Positions 22,536-34,500 of a DNA stretch of 64,000 nucleotides are shown here, piece by piece. Under the pieces are notes generated by a model that was not told the DNA's origin, ran no database searches, and saw only the letters and a list, made by a program, of their open reading frames with translations. How positions within the stretch are numbered: the first letter of the stretch is position 1; each line of letters begins with the position of its first letter. Origin of the DNA: Aurelia coerulea. Its lineage: Eukaryota; Cnidaria; Scyphozoa; Semaeostomeae; Ulmaridae. The stretch spans positions 18,335,501 to 18,399,500 of the forward strand of contig CM076955.1 of the NCBI GenBank assembly GCA_039566865.1, in the 5' to 3' direction. Position numbers and translations under genes: made by a program.

Positions 22536-23620
22536 CAGTGGCGTCGTGGGAGCATGATTTTAGGGGGGGGCCAAGGGTCCGGATTTTCCGACAAAGACAC
22601 ATTTTTCCTACAAAAATGAAGCAGGAATATAACGTATAAAAAGTGGCAAAATGTCTCAGAACTTTTGTCATATAAAAGTTCCATAATAGCGAAGAATTTT
22701 TCAAAGGGAAACAGCAGTCCTGTTAAGAGGCGATTCTTGTTGGAGGTGAGGCTGTTGTCGAGACGTGATTGGTGTTGGGGGTGAGGCTGAAGCTAGATGC
22801 GCAAGGAGGGAGGAAAACTGGGGGTCCGGGGGCTTGCCCCCGGGAAAATTTTCTGTGACCACGCCCTTTAGATCGTTGCAAAACGCCCCTTTTTTGAAGA
22901 ATCTACTGTTTGTTTTTCATGGGAAATTTCGAAAAAAGGACCTCAAAAGCACTGAAAAATAGATCGTTTTCAAATTTTAGATAACAACGTGATACCTTGA
23001 TATAAATCTTCATTTCCATAAGCATCCGTTCACAGAAACTGAAAGTAGTTCTATCTTAGTAATCATTTCCATCTTCCTCAACAATATTCACTTGTGCAAA
23101 TTCTGACGAGCAACTCATTGAAAGCTTAATGCACAAACCATAAATGCATGACATTTTTAAGTATATGAAGCGTGCAAAATGAATTGTAAATTTATCGTTT
23201 TTAACCACCAAAATGAAGGTAAAACGACCGAATTTTCGGGGAAAAGTCCAGGAATGTTTTGACAGAAAGCATTTGTCTGAAATTTCTTCGTCCGAAAATT
23301 TTGCGCCTATTGTGTCTATTTTTCCAATAGAATACACAATTTTCTATCGATTGAAAAAGGAATTTTTTGCAGAAAAACGAACGTAGGACCTAGTTTTTTG
23401 CCGAAAGACCTACTTTTTCATCAAAAACTGCGTTTTCGCGACCGAAAAAGCGATCTATCATGTACACATTTCGATTACCATAAAGTAGCTATGTAAAGAA
23501 AATAGATTAATTAAATTTTTTTCGATTTTCCGACAAGAATGGAAAACTGACGAATTTTCCGACAACATTTTCACAGGGGGGGGCATGGCCCCCTCCCCCC
23601 CCCCGGCCACGACGCCACTG
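22536..23620. mobile_element. Non-autonomous hAT element, 1085 bp, with intact ends
   Basis: A perfect 14 bp terminal inverted repeat CAGTGGCGTCGTGG is followed inside by G/C runs on both sides. Exact 8 bp duplications CTCATTTT lie at 22528-22535 and 23621-23628. The CAGTGGCG start and 8 bp duplication are typical of hAT elements. The inside has only short open frames and no transposase motif, so it would need a transposase from elsewhere. The clean ends suggest a fairly recent insertion. Confidence 0.9.
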
Positions 23621-23999
23621 CTCATTTTTGTTCATAACAAACAAGGCCCTGATTTTTGCCCGATTTTTTATGGCAGACTTCTTAACATGAGACTCTATTC
23701 TTACAGTAAAAGTTTCTCTTAGAGTTTCTTAACTATTCATGAAACTCGATTTCACATTTCATAAAAATTCATCGAGGATTTATAAAACAGAGCAAATCAC
23801 AAAACGTTATTCTTTTCAGAATCTTTTGAGTTTGTGATACACTCTCTCATTAAGAACTCTTTGCTACTCCCAACTAAAATTGAACAAATTTCTTAACTTT
23901 TGATTAACCTCGATCGTTCCTAGCATAGTTTCTTCATTTTTTGGAAGAGGCTGCTAGAGTTTCTTAAGTCAACCTGATCGCAGATATTTCTCATGGCAA

Positions 24000-24175
24000 G
24001 TAATTTGAGACAGACCATAGTCGTTTTAGCTCCATGTCTAAATGGCCTCGGAGTAGTCGGGGAGTAGTCACAGCCTTTTGCTCCTCGGGGTATCGTTCCT
24101 GTAGTATTGTATAGTAATTTGTAGGTAGTGTGAGCAATATATATATATTGTAATCTTCTAGTGGATATAGAAAAA
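24000..24175 (+). mobile_element. Non-LTR retrotransposon 3' end (family of 52677-54322)
   Basis: TTTTGCTCCTCGGGGTATCG, then TTCCTGTAGTATTGTATAGT and TTTGTAGGTAGTGTGAG, match the 3' untranslated region of the element ending in the A run at 54300. It ends with an A run near 24170. Confidence 0.7.
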
Positions 24176-25546
24176 AAAGAGTTTCTTACATGCATGGCTA
24201 TGGCCTATTGCATAAAAGCAAACAGTAGCATAAGTTTCCGGTCTCAAATGCTCTATGAGCCATTAGTTAATTTCATAGTCGTGAACAAACGAGAGAAACT
24301 GAAATTAATTTAGAGGGTTTTCCAAATTCATAACAAAGACTTGCTGCTGAATTTTACTATAAGTTTGCTTCTTAGGACCACCTACGTGAAAACACTAATA
24401 AGTGGTAGAAAATGAGATTATGTAATTGATTAACCTTCAAAATCGAACTAATAAAAACAAACATTTGTAATAATCTTGCTGGTCAATTTGTTTTGCCCAA
24501 ATAACAATGTTCTTTCTCTGAAATAGCATGAAAGAAGCTCTGCCGCAGCAGGGTGGCATGTTTTACACCATTCAGCTCCCATCTGTCCTTAGAGAAAGGG
24601 GTAAAAATTTTGTTCAGATGAAAAATCTGGCTTCAGTAGAAAGGGGATGGTTTACAGCATAAGAATGAAACAGTTTCGAAGGATCTGAATTTTGGTCTTG
24701 GGAGACAAGCTTATTTTGTGTAGGAATATCCATGAAAGGGATGGATAAAGTTTGTCAGAATCGCCGATAAACGGTGCGGTGGGAAATTCTTTCTCGTACT
24801 AGTCAATATTCGAATCAAGTTTGGCTTTATTTGGAAAGCTGTGCCAGTTGCACAGAGCAGAGGTTATGCTTAAGATTAAATGGTCAGGACAGTGATCTAG
24901 AGCTAAAAAAGCAAAACACGAGGAGGCTATTTCAGCTATGCAGGTTTGATACCTTCAATATAGAAAATCCTGAGGAATGAAGGCAGGCAGCACATAGGCA
25001 TTGCAAGATACGTTGGTGCGCATGACTGTGGACATTCATTTTCTTAAATCATGCTGTTCTTCTGGGGTTCTTCTTACATGGGATTGTGGCATTTTTTGGA
25101 AATGAAGATTCAGCGAGAAAAAAGCGTTTATTTGTACAATATGTGATTGATAAGGGATCAATAAAAACTTAGTTTGTTAGAAATTCGGTTGTGAGAAATT
25201 AGTTCTTTGATAGCCACTAGTTGAAAGTAATTGGCTCTGAAGATAAGCAACAAAACAAAACAAATCAAGAAATTTTCTTGTCAAAGTATAAACAGTTCGT
25301 GTCTGAAGAAAAATCAAAGCTGTAGCTGAGCAGCAGCTCTGTACCACTGTTCAGTCCCTGCGAGGGAATCTACCTCTTTGTTTTTTTTCCGCTGAGCAAT
25401 GGTATTGCTGACGCAGCTTCTATTTTCATAACATTGCAAAAGGGGAAAGAAGATCAAGTGCTTCGACGAAAGGGAAAGAAAAAACAACCTTCATTCATCA
25501 AAATAGAGCAAAGACTGTAAGGAGAACACCCTAGAACGTTGAAGTG
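24176..25546. other. Intergenic before HGS; probable HGS promoter/leader at its end
   Basis: No protein or RNA gene recognised. The last ~200 bases before 25547 should contain the HGS 5' untranslated region; an in-frame TAG at 25532-25534 fixes the start codon. No TATA box or clear initiator was identified. Confidence 0.5.
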
Positions 25547-25598
25547 ATGGGTATTCTTGGCGGAGGAGGTGGAACTTCGAATTTCGAGCGCTTACTTG
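25547..25598 (+). CDS. HGS: HGS exon 1: start codon exon
   Basis: 52 nt coding for [17 protein letters not shown]; compare the family start MG..GTFERLL. Phase 1 out joins exon 2 to give LLESSTSQL. An in-frame stop lies 15 bases upstream, and the ATG has a purine at -3 and G at +4. It is too short to show up as a long open frame. Confidence 0.9.
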
Positions 25599-28500
25599 GT
25601 AAGAAAAAGCGTCGGACAGGATGATAGAATTTCAAGGATATCGTCATGATCAAAAAGGGCCTAAAATTATGTATCGATATAGAGGGGTGTCGCCCTGATT
25701 GAGGGTATTTCACATTTGGCCAAATATTTGTGCGGAGCGAAAGAATTTTCAGAAAGAAACTTACCATGAATACGTTCCTAAACTCTTCCCCGTTGTTGAT
25801 GTAAAATATATTTGTCATTGGCGATATCGTCTTTTGAAGCGAGCTGCTCAAGCACACTGCGGTCTAGAGGGCCTAAATTTCCGACGTCGCCCTGATTGAG
25901 GGTATCCAAGCTTTCACTTCATTTCATGTAAATTTAAGACAATTTGATGCGAAAATCATCAGCATATCAACGATTAAAGAGTTTTGAGTGCTCTAATGTT
26001 TTCTGATTGTGTTTGCTGCGTTTTGTTACTGTAACGATTGATCTCTGTTACCGCATAAACGTTCGAAGATTTTTCAGCAAGCTTACATCAATTCTTCTTC
26101 CTTCTGTCACCTGAACAACATTTAAATGAATTTCTAATATTGAAAAATATTTTTCCAGTCTTTCAATAGAATCAGCCTATTTTTGTACCGTAAATTGTCC
26201 TTTTACCACAAATATAGGTCGCCTGTGGAGCTTTGGTAGCCCATATTTTGTTCGAAAACCGGAAGATACCACAATGCCCTCAATCAGGGCGACTTTAGGC
26301 CAATCAAACGGCTTACAAAGAGAAACCCATCGTGGCGGAAACGGATTTTGTATTTCATATGTTACGTGAAGTACTTCTTCTAGGCATGCTTGGCCTGCTG
26401 TGCGGCCATGTTTTTGTTGGGAAAGTTCAAATAACGTCAAGAAAGCAAGCAAAACCAAAACACTGCAGTAAAATTTGAAATGAAAAATGGCGGATTCTTA
26501 CAGCTCAGTTCTCGGGTGAGATTTTTTAAACACTTTCTCTCTGTTTGTGGATGGAATTTAGCCAACAAAAACAAGCAAAGATTTAGCAAATGGTGTCAAT
26601 GAGATATTTTCACGAGAATTTTGATTGTAGCTTGGCACAACTCGCGTTATTCTGCAACAAACGGACAACATAGTGAAAACCGGTCAAAATGCGTTTACCC
26701 TCAATCAGGGCGACACCCCTCTAGCTATTGGTGGAAAATGTTAATAGCCTTAATCAAGTTACAACCAAAATGACTCAATTAGGCTACACATGATTAAAAA
26801 ATTTAGCCATGATAGTGTCTACATGATAATCACAAGACAAGAGAAACAAACACGGCTGAATTGAATGACGTATAAAGATTTTTTTTATAGATCTTTTAAA
26901 CATACATGTATAGGTAAAAAGCTACTAAAAAAGTTTAAGGGAAATAACAAACTAAACAAGCATACTAGAAATTAATTAAATACTGTTAAAACGTTAAAGG
27001 TAACTAATTTACAAATTATTGGCACTGATTATGATATAAAGATTATGGACTCTGACAGGGCAGAGGGTCCCAGGCTGCATTTTATGTTGCGTGCGCGGAA
27101 TATCTTCCGCGTGCATTTTCTTGCGCGCTTAAATATTATGTTTCCATAGGCGTGCTTTTAATGTGTTGGGGGCGGGAGCGCAAACACGTGCGCAGGATTA
27201 AAATGAATCTTGTACGTCCATTTATTGTCGAGCTTTGTTTCATTGAAATATTTGTTGCTTTAAATGATCTGTGTTCCCTGCGACATACAGTATCCCTTTC
27301 GCTCTGTTACAACCGGAAAATAGCGACTGGTTACGATGGAATTTGGATTCGTTCCATGTTAGTTTGATTGATGAAACCTTTTCGTAAAGAAATTTCCACA
27401 AGGGCGTCCTATCGCCCTCGTAGTTAAGCTTAGGAGGGCGATCGCCCCTTAAAATAATCTCGTGTTTTACTTGTTTTTACTGATAAGCAATGAAAGCTTC
27501 CAAGGTCTTGTTCTTGCAACTTGGACTGTTTCCTTTATGTTCACTTCACCAGAGAGAAAAGAGTCCACTCGAACAGACTACACATTTTTAATGCAAAGTT
27601 ACAAGATTTTATTCCATGTGTTTGCAATGTTCTTCTTTGTTGCTCCATTATTTTTCCTAAGTTAGCAAAAGGTCACAGCAGTTAAGCCAGCCACTTTCCT
27701 GTTGTTCCCTTGATTGAGTGTGAAGCCCCAGTCAAGATAAATAAAGATTCCACAAAAGTCATTAACAGATCAGAGAAGGCGATTAGAGTAGTGGATGTAA
27801 GCCCTTGAAACAAAACAACCAAGTCTCCATTACAATTTCGTCAGAAAACTTTACTCAAACTTGTAGCAGGCCTGATCTACGTAGCAGAGAAGAACTTCAG
27901 AATGTTAAACTGGAGAACGATTTTGTAAGAAAGTTAAGATAACTGTGAGTACTATTCATTCTATTGACAGACCCTGATCTTAAAGAAAGATTTAGTTAAA
28001 TAAACTGGGAACCTCGATGACGATGAAGAAGAGGGTTGATCCATATATCGCAAATTCTGCAAAGAAATTTTTAAGGACCACTGATTTTGCTCTTCATTTT
28101 GCAGTTCTTTCAAGTTTCTTGCTAAAATCATTTTGCTAAAGACAAATCGAGAAACATTAACATTTTAGAGTCTGTTTGGGTTTTCTTCACCTTATTTGCT
28201 GCACTAGTGGTTAGCCTTCACAACGAGTTTCTTTTGTAAAGATGTCGAAAAAGAGCTATTCTGTAAAATAGTATGAGCACCGAGTGATGACTGAAGGAAC
28301 AAGTTCAAATCAAGACGGCTTCGTTCCAAAAGTCTTTTGTAAACGAAATCCTGTCGGAGCTTCGGGCTAAATACGTTTTTGCAAGGGCAGTCAATAGCCC
28401 ACGTAAAACATTTTGCGAGGGCGCTGGTGAGGGCAAGGGCGATCACCCGCGTAAAACGAAAAGGCCTGCCCCACCGCGAGGGACAAAGCCAAAGGGATTA

Positions 28501-31500
28501 GATCGGAAAAAAGAAAGATAACGCACATCTTACCTGACTGCAGCCCACACAACTTCAAAGGGTATACTTTTGATACTTGTACTCACTTAACTTTTGCTAT
28601 ATATAGACTGCCAATAAATTGAGGAATTGCATAGTGAATATGCCAATTGAATTGGTCAATTGGTTTGATTTTAATCTTCACTTAAAATAAACATATAAGA
28701 TTTGTTGATAAAATGATATCATCACTTCTAATTTCTACAGAAAGTTCCACCAGCCAGTTGCAGCTTGAACCAAATTGGGCACACATTCTTGAACTGTGTG
28801 ATTCTGTCAGGCAAAAGGATGTCACGTAAGTGCCATAATATTTTCATAGATTTAAATTTTATTCATATTGGTTTTAATATAGCAAAAAGGCAAAATATAA
28901 AACAAAATAAGTTTATCAGATTGTTGTTGACTTTTCTGTTCATATATGAAGTGCGAAAGGCAATTCTTGTACCATCTATGTCAAAATCATTCCTCATTGC
29001 GTTTTCATGCTTTTTATTGTTTGTCCATTGATATTGAATATGCTTGGGGTTCTTGCTTTATATTGTTGTTCAAGATCCACAGCCTTGCTATGCATCATGT
29101 ACTGTATTATCTTCCTTTTTATATGCACCAGCATAGGTTCCAAATCTTTGAAAAAGCTGGTGTAAAATTCAGTTACTTATTTCTTTGAACTGAATGACTT
29201 CAAAGAAACTTTAGCTACCTCTCTATAATTCTACCTTTGGACTTTTCTGAAATCTTCAATATTTTCAGAATTAGAGTGTTTTTGTAATTTTTCAAGAATT
29301 CAAGAAAAATTTTCAAAAAACTTAAAACTATCGTAATTTCTAAACTGTTTCAAGCAACATGAAACAATTTTGAAGAAAACTATAGTTTATGGATGTCTAA
29401 AATTTGGTATCAAGCAAAAGTGTGTCATTTTTCTGGTTTATGATTTAGAAATTTGATGACGTCACACCCTCAAATGAGTTGAAATGTAACATACGCTAAA
29501 ATTTCGAAAATATTGAAAACTTCTGAAAAGTCCAACAGTAGGATTAAAGATAAGTAACTGAAGTTTGTTTCAAGCTACTCAGTCAGAAAAAATAGATCAC
29601 AGAATTTTACACCCACCTTTTACGCCGAGTTAAAGATTTGGAAGCTATGTTATGTCCACCTCCTATGCAAAATCATCTTTCTATGTATTTCTTATATGAT
29701 TTGTGCACATACAATGAACACAATTTCACATAAGTCAGCAATGTGTAAGTAATACAATTGCAGCTGCAATAATTTATCATTTGTCATTTTCCACAGTGCT
29801 AAGTATGCAGTTGCTGCGATCAGAAAGAAAATGCAAGATAGGAATCCACATGTTGTCAAATTTGCATTGGTGGTATGTTTTATTTTATTTTCTCATTGTG
29901 ACAGTGGGAAATCCGGAATTGCTTGTTACGCTAAAGCTATCAAAAAGGTAGTTTTGGTTTATCAACTCCTGATAGATATTCAATGATTATGCTGCTTACT
30001 TGTATCTATATGCTGCACAAAATTTTTTTCCCTGAAATACTGCAAAGAAGAAGACATTTTCCATGCATTTACTTTTGAATTTTGCTGAATATTTACTTTG
30101 CATTCAAATTCAGAAAGGAAAAAGTTTAGCTTCTTTTTTTGTTCTTGTGTGTGCTAGTTTTTAAAGTGAATTCAAAAAGCATATAGTGCTTACTTTTACA
30201 TTTTGCTTTGCTTGATCCAATACAGTATTACCCCGCCACTAAGAAACTGACTTATAAGAAACTGCAGCCTGCCAGATGGCACCATGTTCATTGTCCAACA
30301 TTTGGTTTCATGTAACATTTATATGATATTTATAAGAAACCAAACAGCCTGGTTTTACAAAATGAGTTTCTTAGTGGTGAGGTAATACTGTAAGATGAAG
30401 TAAAAGCAAATTAGAAGATGCAAGACAATCATTATCTTTGATATGATCAGTAGTTTTTATAGCCATAGTTGTAAATTGATATCAAGCATGTGTCAACATA
30501 TCTGTCATATGATATTTGTCAATAGACACTGGAGGCATGCATGAAAAACTGTGGAGGAATTATCCATGATGAAGTAGCAACAAGAGAAGTCATGGATGAG
30601 TTTAGAAACTTGGCAAATGTAAGCTTTTATCTTTGATAGACAAATTATTTGTAAGGCCCCATTTACACTACACTATGCGGTATGAAATGAATATGGCAGA
30701 AAGCGGTTACGTATTATTTTTTAGTTCAATCAAAATCACTGTTTACACTTTGCCAGTACAAAATCAATACCATAGCTAAAGGCTTTACTGTGCGGAGATT
30801 GAGGATGATTTGTCAGGGCGAATGCTCTCATTTGGCAAATTATTGCCTGGATATGAATAGGACATTAAATGATGCCATATTTGCTGTTGGTTGAGCAATG
30901 AAGCCAGTTTGCATGCCATATTCATTTCATATCATATTCAAGTTGAAAACTTTGCTGGTATAATGTAAACAGGAGGCCAATACGGCATGGTTGCATGCCG
31001 CCATATTGTATCGGCATAGTGTATAAACGGGGTCTTAAACAGAACCCATAAAGTATATTGATTAATTCTTTGATATCTCAAACAATCAGGGTAATCAAAA
31101 TTTATGGAAAGGTATTCAAAAAGGTGGTTGATTAAATATTTTGAAGGGAACCAGAAAGTAGATACCAGCCATCTGAAAATCTTTATGTTTTTAATTAGCA
31201 ACCTCAGTGCAAATGAAATATTACAAATATTAGATGAAGGTGCAAATTGGAGCTCCAGCAAACACAAACCTATAGATAATCAATCTTCTGTCTTAGCCTT
31301 CTCTATTATTCTTTCAATCTTCTTATAACACGATAAATATATAGTAAACATATCCATATGTTACTAAAGACTGTATCAAAATCTGTAAACTTTTAATTTT
31401 GATTCAAGCAGTATAATGCTCTCTATATATCTTTTGATTAGTTCGTTCTCCATAAGGAGAGACCAACAGAAACTTTGGTATAGCCTTTAGTATCTGTATT

Positions 31501-34500
31501 GTTATCATTTTCCCATGGTATCATCTTTTGTAAAAATGTTTTTGTTGAATTGTGCATTTTTATATTGTGTATAAAAGAAGGTTGAAGCTATGGACAGATA
31601 ATTCAATATTGAGTTGTTTGTAGGGGTTGTCACATTTAGAGTACAGGCATTGTGGTCATTATGAAGGACTGTAAATTTTTCTAAACAAGAATTCCTAGGC
31701 ATAGTAACCATGTTAATGTGCGAAAGGCCTGCAAGCACTATTATTATAAAAATTGATCTTTTGTACCCAAAAAGCTAGGAATTTGAAAAGTTTGAAAATT
31801 CACTTTCATGGAGCATAATTCAAAGGCAATGATCAGAAAATTATCACATATATTGTGGTTTGCACTCAAATACTTTGATTTGGTTTTGACAAGGAATGTA
31901 TTGTTGCTTTTTTACCCAAATGAAAAAATTCCAGGGCACAATTTTGTGGACAGGCCTTTCGTTGCTAAATTGTAAATTTCTTTCGATGATAGATGTTTGA
32001 TTATTTGGCTGCTCCAGAATCAGATTAAAAGTGTGTTTAATTGGTAATTGAACCTACCAGATGTTGAAAATATAGAACTTTGCAGAGATGATAACAAATA
32101 ATCTGAAAACGATAGATTTCAGCTTTACAATGACCAAACGAGAATCTCTTTTATGTCTGCCACAGAAGTAAGGCTCAAAGGCCTTCCAAATCCACTAAGG
32201 CTAACGTTTCCAGAATAGCAGGGTGAATCAATAAAGTGGAATTTTGAATCTACCAAGTCTGCGCAAAGTTAGTATCAATCAAGTGCACCTTAAAAGATTT
32301 CATTATTCAACAAACTGTTCATCTCGTAGACTGGCAGTGATCCTGTGAAAGAGCAAACATTGAGCATGATTCAAACATGGAATCAAACATTGGGCAAGAA
32401 GACAACTTACAAGATAATTCAAGATACATATAATTTGCTGAAAGCTGAAGGTATGATACAGCTGTCCTTTAATAACTTAACATTCCTAAATTTTTAAGAA
32501 TTTATAAGGATTTGTAAGAATCATTATGAACTAAATGCATGTTAAGTTTCAAAAGAACGATTCTTGCAAGCAGAGACAATTCAACCTTTCATGAATTATT
32601 TTGCAATTCGAAGAAAATGTTTCAAATCCCAATACAGCCAGAAACATACCATGCCAATCATTTTGATGCAAATATGTATACAAAACCGTCCCATGCGTTG
32701 CAGAGAGCATGGACCCTTTTTTGAGGTTTGGCTGTGGATCATATCAAAGCAAGGGGTTCTCCTTCAGTTTTCATTTTTCGCAGTAAACTCAAATCTTATA
32801 TATTCTCCACAAAATACCAAGTTTAAAATGTCTCTGAACATTTCTACAATCTTCAAATGAACTAAAGACGTTAGTATTATAAAATAATAAGCTTTTAGTA
32901 CAGGAGGTGCTCTCTCCTCGATTAGTTTATCTATTGAGAGAGCTCCTCCTTAACAAATTCCGTACCTACAAACTCCCTTTAAATTAGTTTAGCTCTTTTT
33001 GTATACTTTGATATTATTTGTTGCTGTTAATGTAGTTTGTACTTGTTGTTAGCTGGAATTTGTAAGTTGGAATTTTAAAATGAAAAACTTGAATTTGAAC
33101 TTGAAGGGTTGCATTTGTACAGAAATGACATAGTTTTTGAAAAGGTCTATCTGTCAGTGAACAGCAAAGAAGTTATTACCCGCATAACAAGCTCATATCA
33201 ACCTGCGAAAAAGTTGTTAAAAAATGAATTCAGACACAGTAAATGAACAGCAGGAATATCGTATCTTCAATGCATCACGTGAATGAAGTGCCGCCATTAT
33301 GGATATTTTCAAAATTTTGTTTTACAATGTTTTTAGCTCCAAATTCAGTTTACGCAATAGATGTTAGTCTTTACGCAATTTTTCACATACTTTGCATCTA
33401 ATTGGATTTTACGAATATTTCACGATTTTGATTTTGTTAGAGATTTGATGGTGAAAATCATTTGGGGTGTAAATTTACCAAGCAATTTGTACCATCAAAT
33501 TTTACGAATGTCCATAATGGCGGATGTTAGTTAAACTGGTATGATAGAGTTGAACGACAAACTCACCTCATCATCTGAAACAAATTGAAGAGAAAAGCAA
33601 AACTAATCGTTCATTTCCCGGTGGAGGGGGGGGGGGTCACATAACATGTTGAAATGGTATGTACGGGTATGTGCCGCCCATATGGGTGGGTTTTTGGGCC
33701 CAAAATTCTCTAAATAAGGGTCCTTCTTCGGCAAATTTTCTATAAACTAGTGTGGGATTTCGCAAATTCGCAAAAAATGGTTAGAATGGGCAATTTTCCG
33801 CCAAAATTCATCATAAAAGTGGGTACTAAAGCAAATTTCGGTAATTAGAAGAGCGTAGCTTTCTGAACTCCAGGCGGCAGACCCCCGTCCATCCACAAGT
33901 CATGTACCCCTCCCCCGGGTGTTCATTTACTTTCTCATATACCTTTTCTGGTACGTTGAAATGGAAAGTTGACTTCTGCTCTGCTCAAGTTCACGATATT
34001 CGTTATTATAAGTTCTCCTTACGAAAGTTATCGTACATTGGTCACTACCAATAAGCATGTTAAATGATCCAGTGGGCTGACAATCAGGCAAATTTAACTT
34101 TAACCCTAAAGGTCGGTGTTTCTATTTCAGGACACTCTTTTCCACAACTGCATGAAAGCGAAGCCATGTATTCAGCAGAAACGGTAAGAAGTACGACTTA
34201 TAATAATAATAATAATGATAGACAGGCTCAGCAAATTACTGCAGTCACTTTCATTTTTCAGACTTCGCCTGAACAGTCTAAATATTTTTAGCTCTTTGGA
34301 GACAAACTCGAGGAAAATCAACGCAACACAATTCATCATTTAATCTGACTATCTTTCTGCTTCTGAATTACCTTTGTCGCGAAGGAAAGATTGCAGCCAC
34401 TTATGTAGTTTAAGAAAATGGAGTTCTGAATTGTTTGATTTTATATGTATTAACACCACATAATATTTTGAAATTTCAGGCTGTCTTTTGCAAAACGCCC

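Larger units (their letters stand above)
25599..28740 (+). other. HGS intron 1
   Basis: A 3.1 kb intron. It holds the TA-flanked element at 25682-26721 and a possible GC-rich inverted element (27371-28466). CpG-rich palindromic words (GCGCGGAATATCTTCCGCG) near 27094 stand out from the AT-rich surroundings; nothing else is recognised. Confidence 0.8.

Noticed and set aside
26486..26516. ATGGCGGATTCTTACAGC followed by a GTGAG donor as a possible HGS first exon
   Set aside because: It ends in phase 2, whereas exon 2 needs phase 1; the exon at 25547 gives the conserved NFERLL in the right phase.
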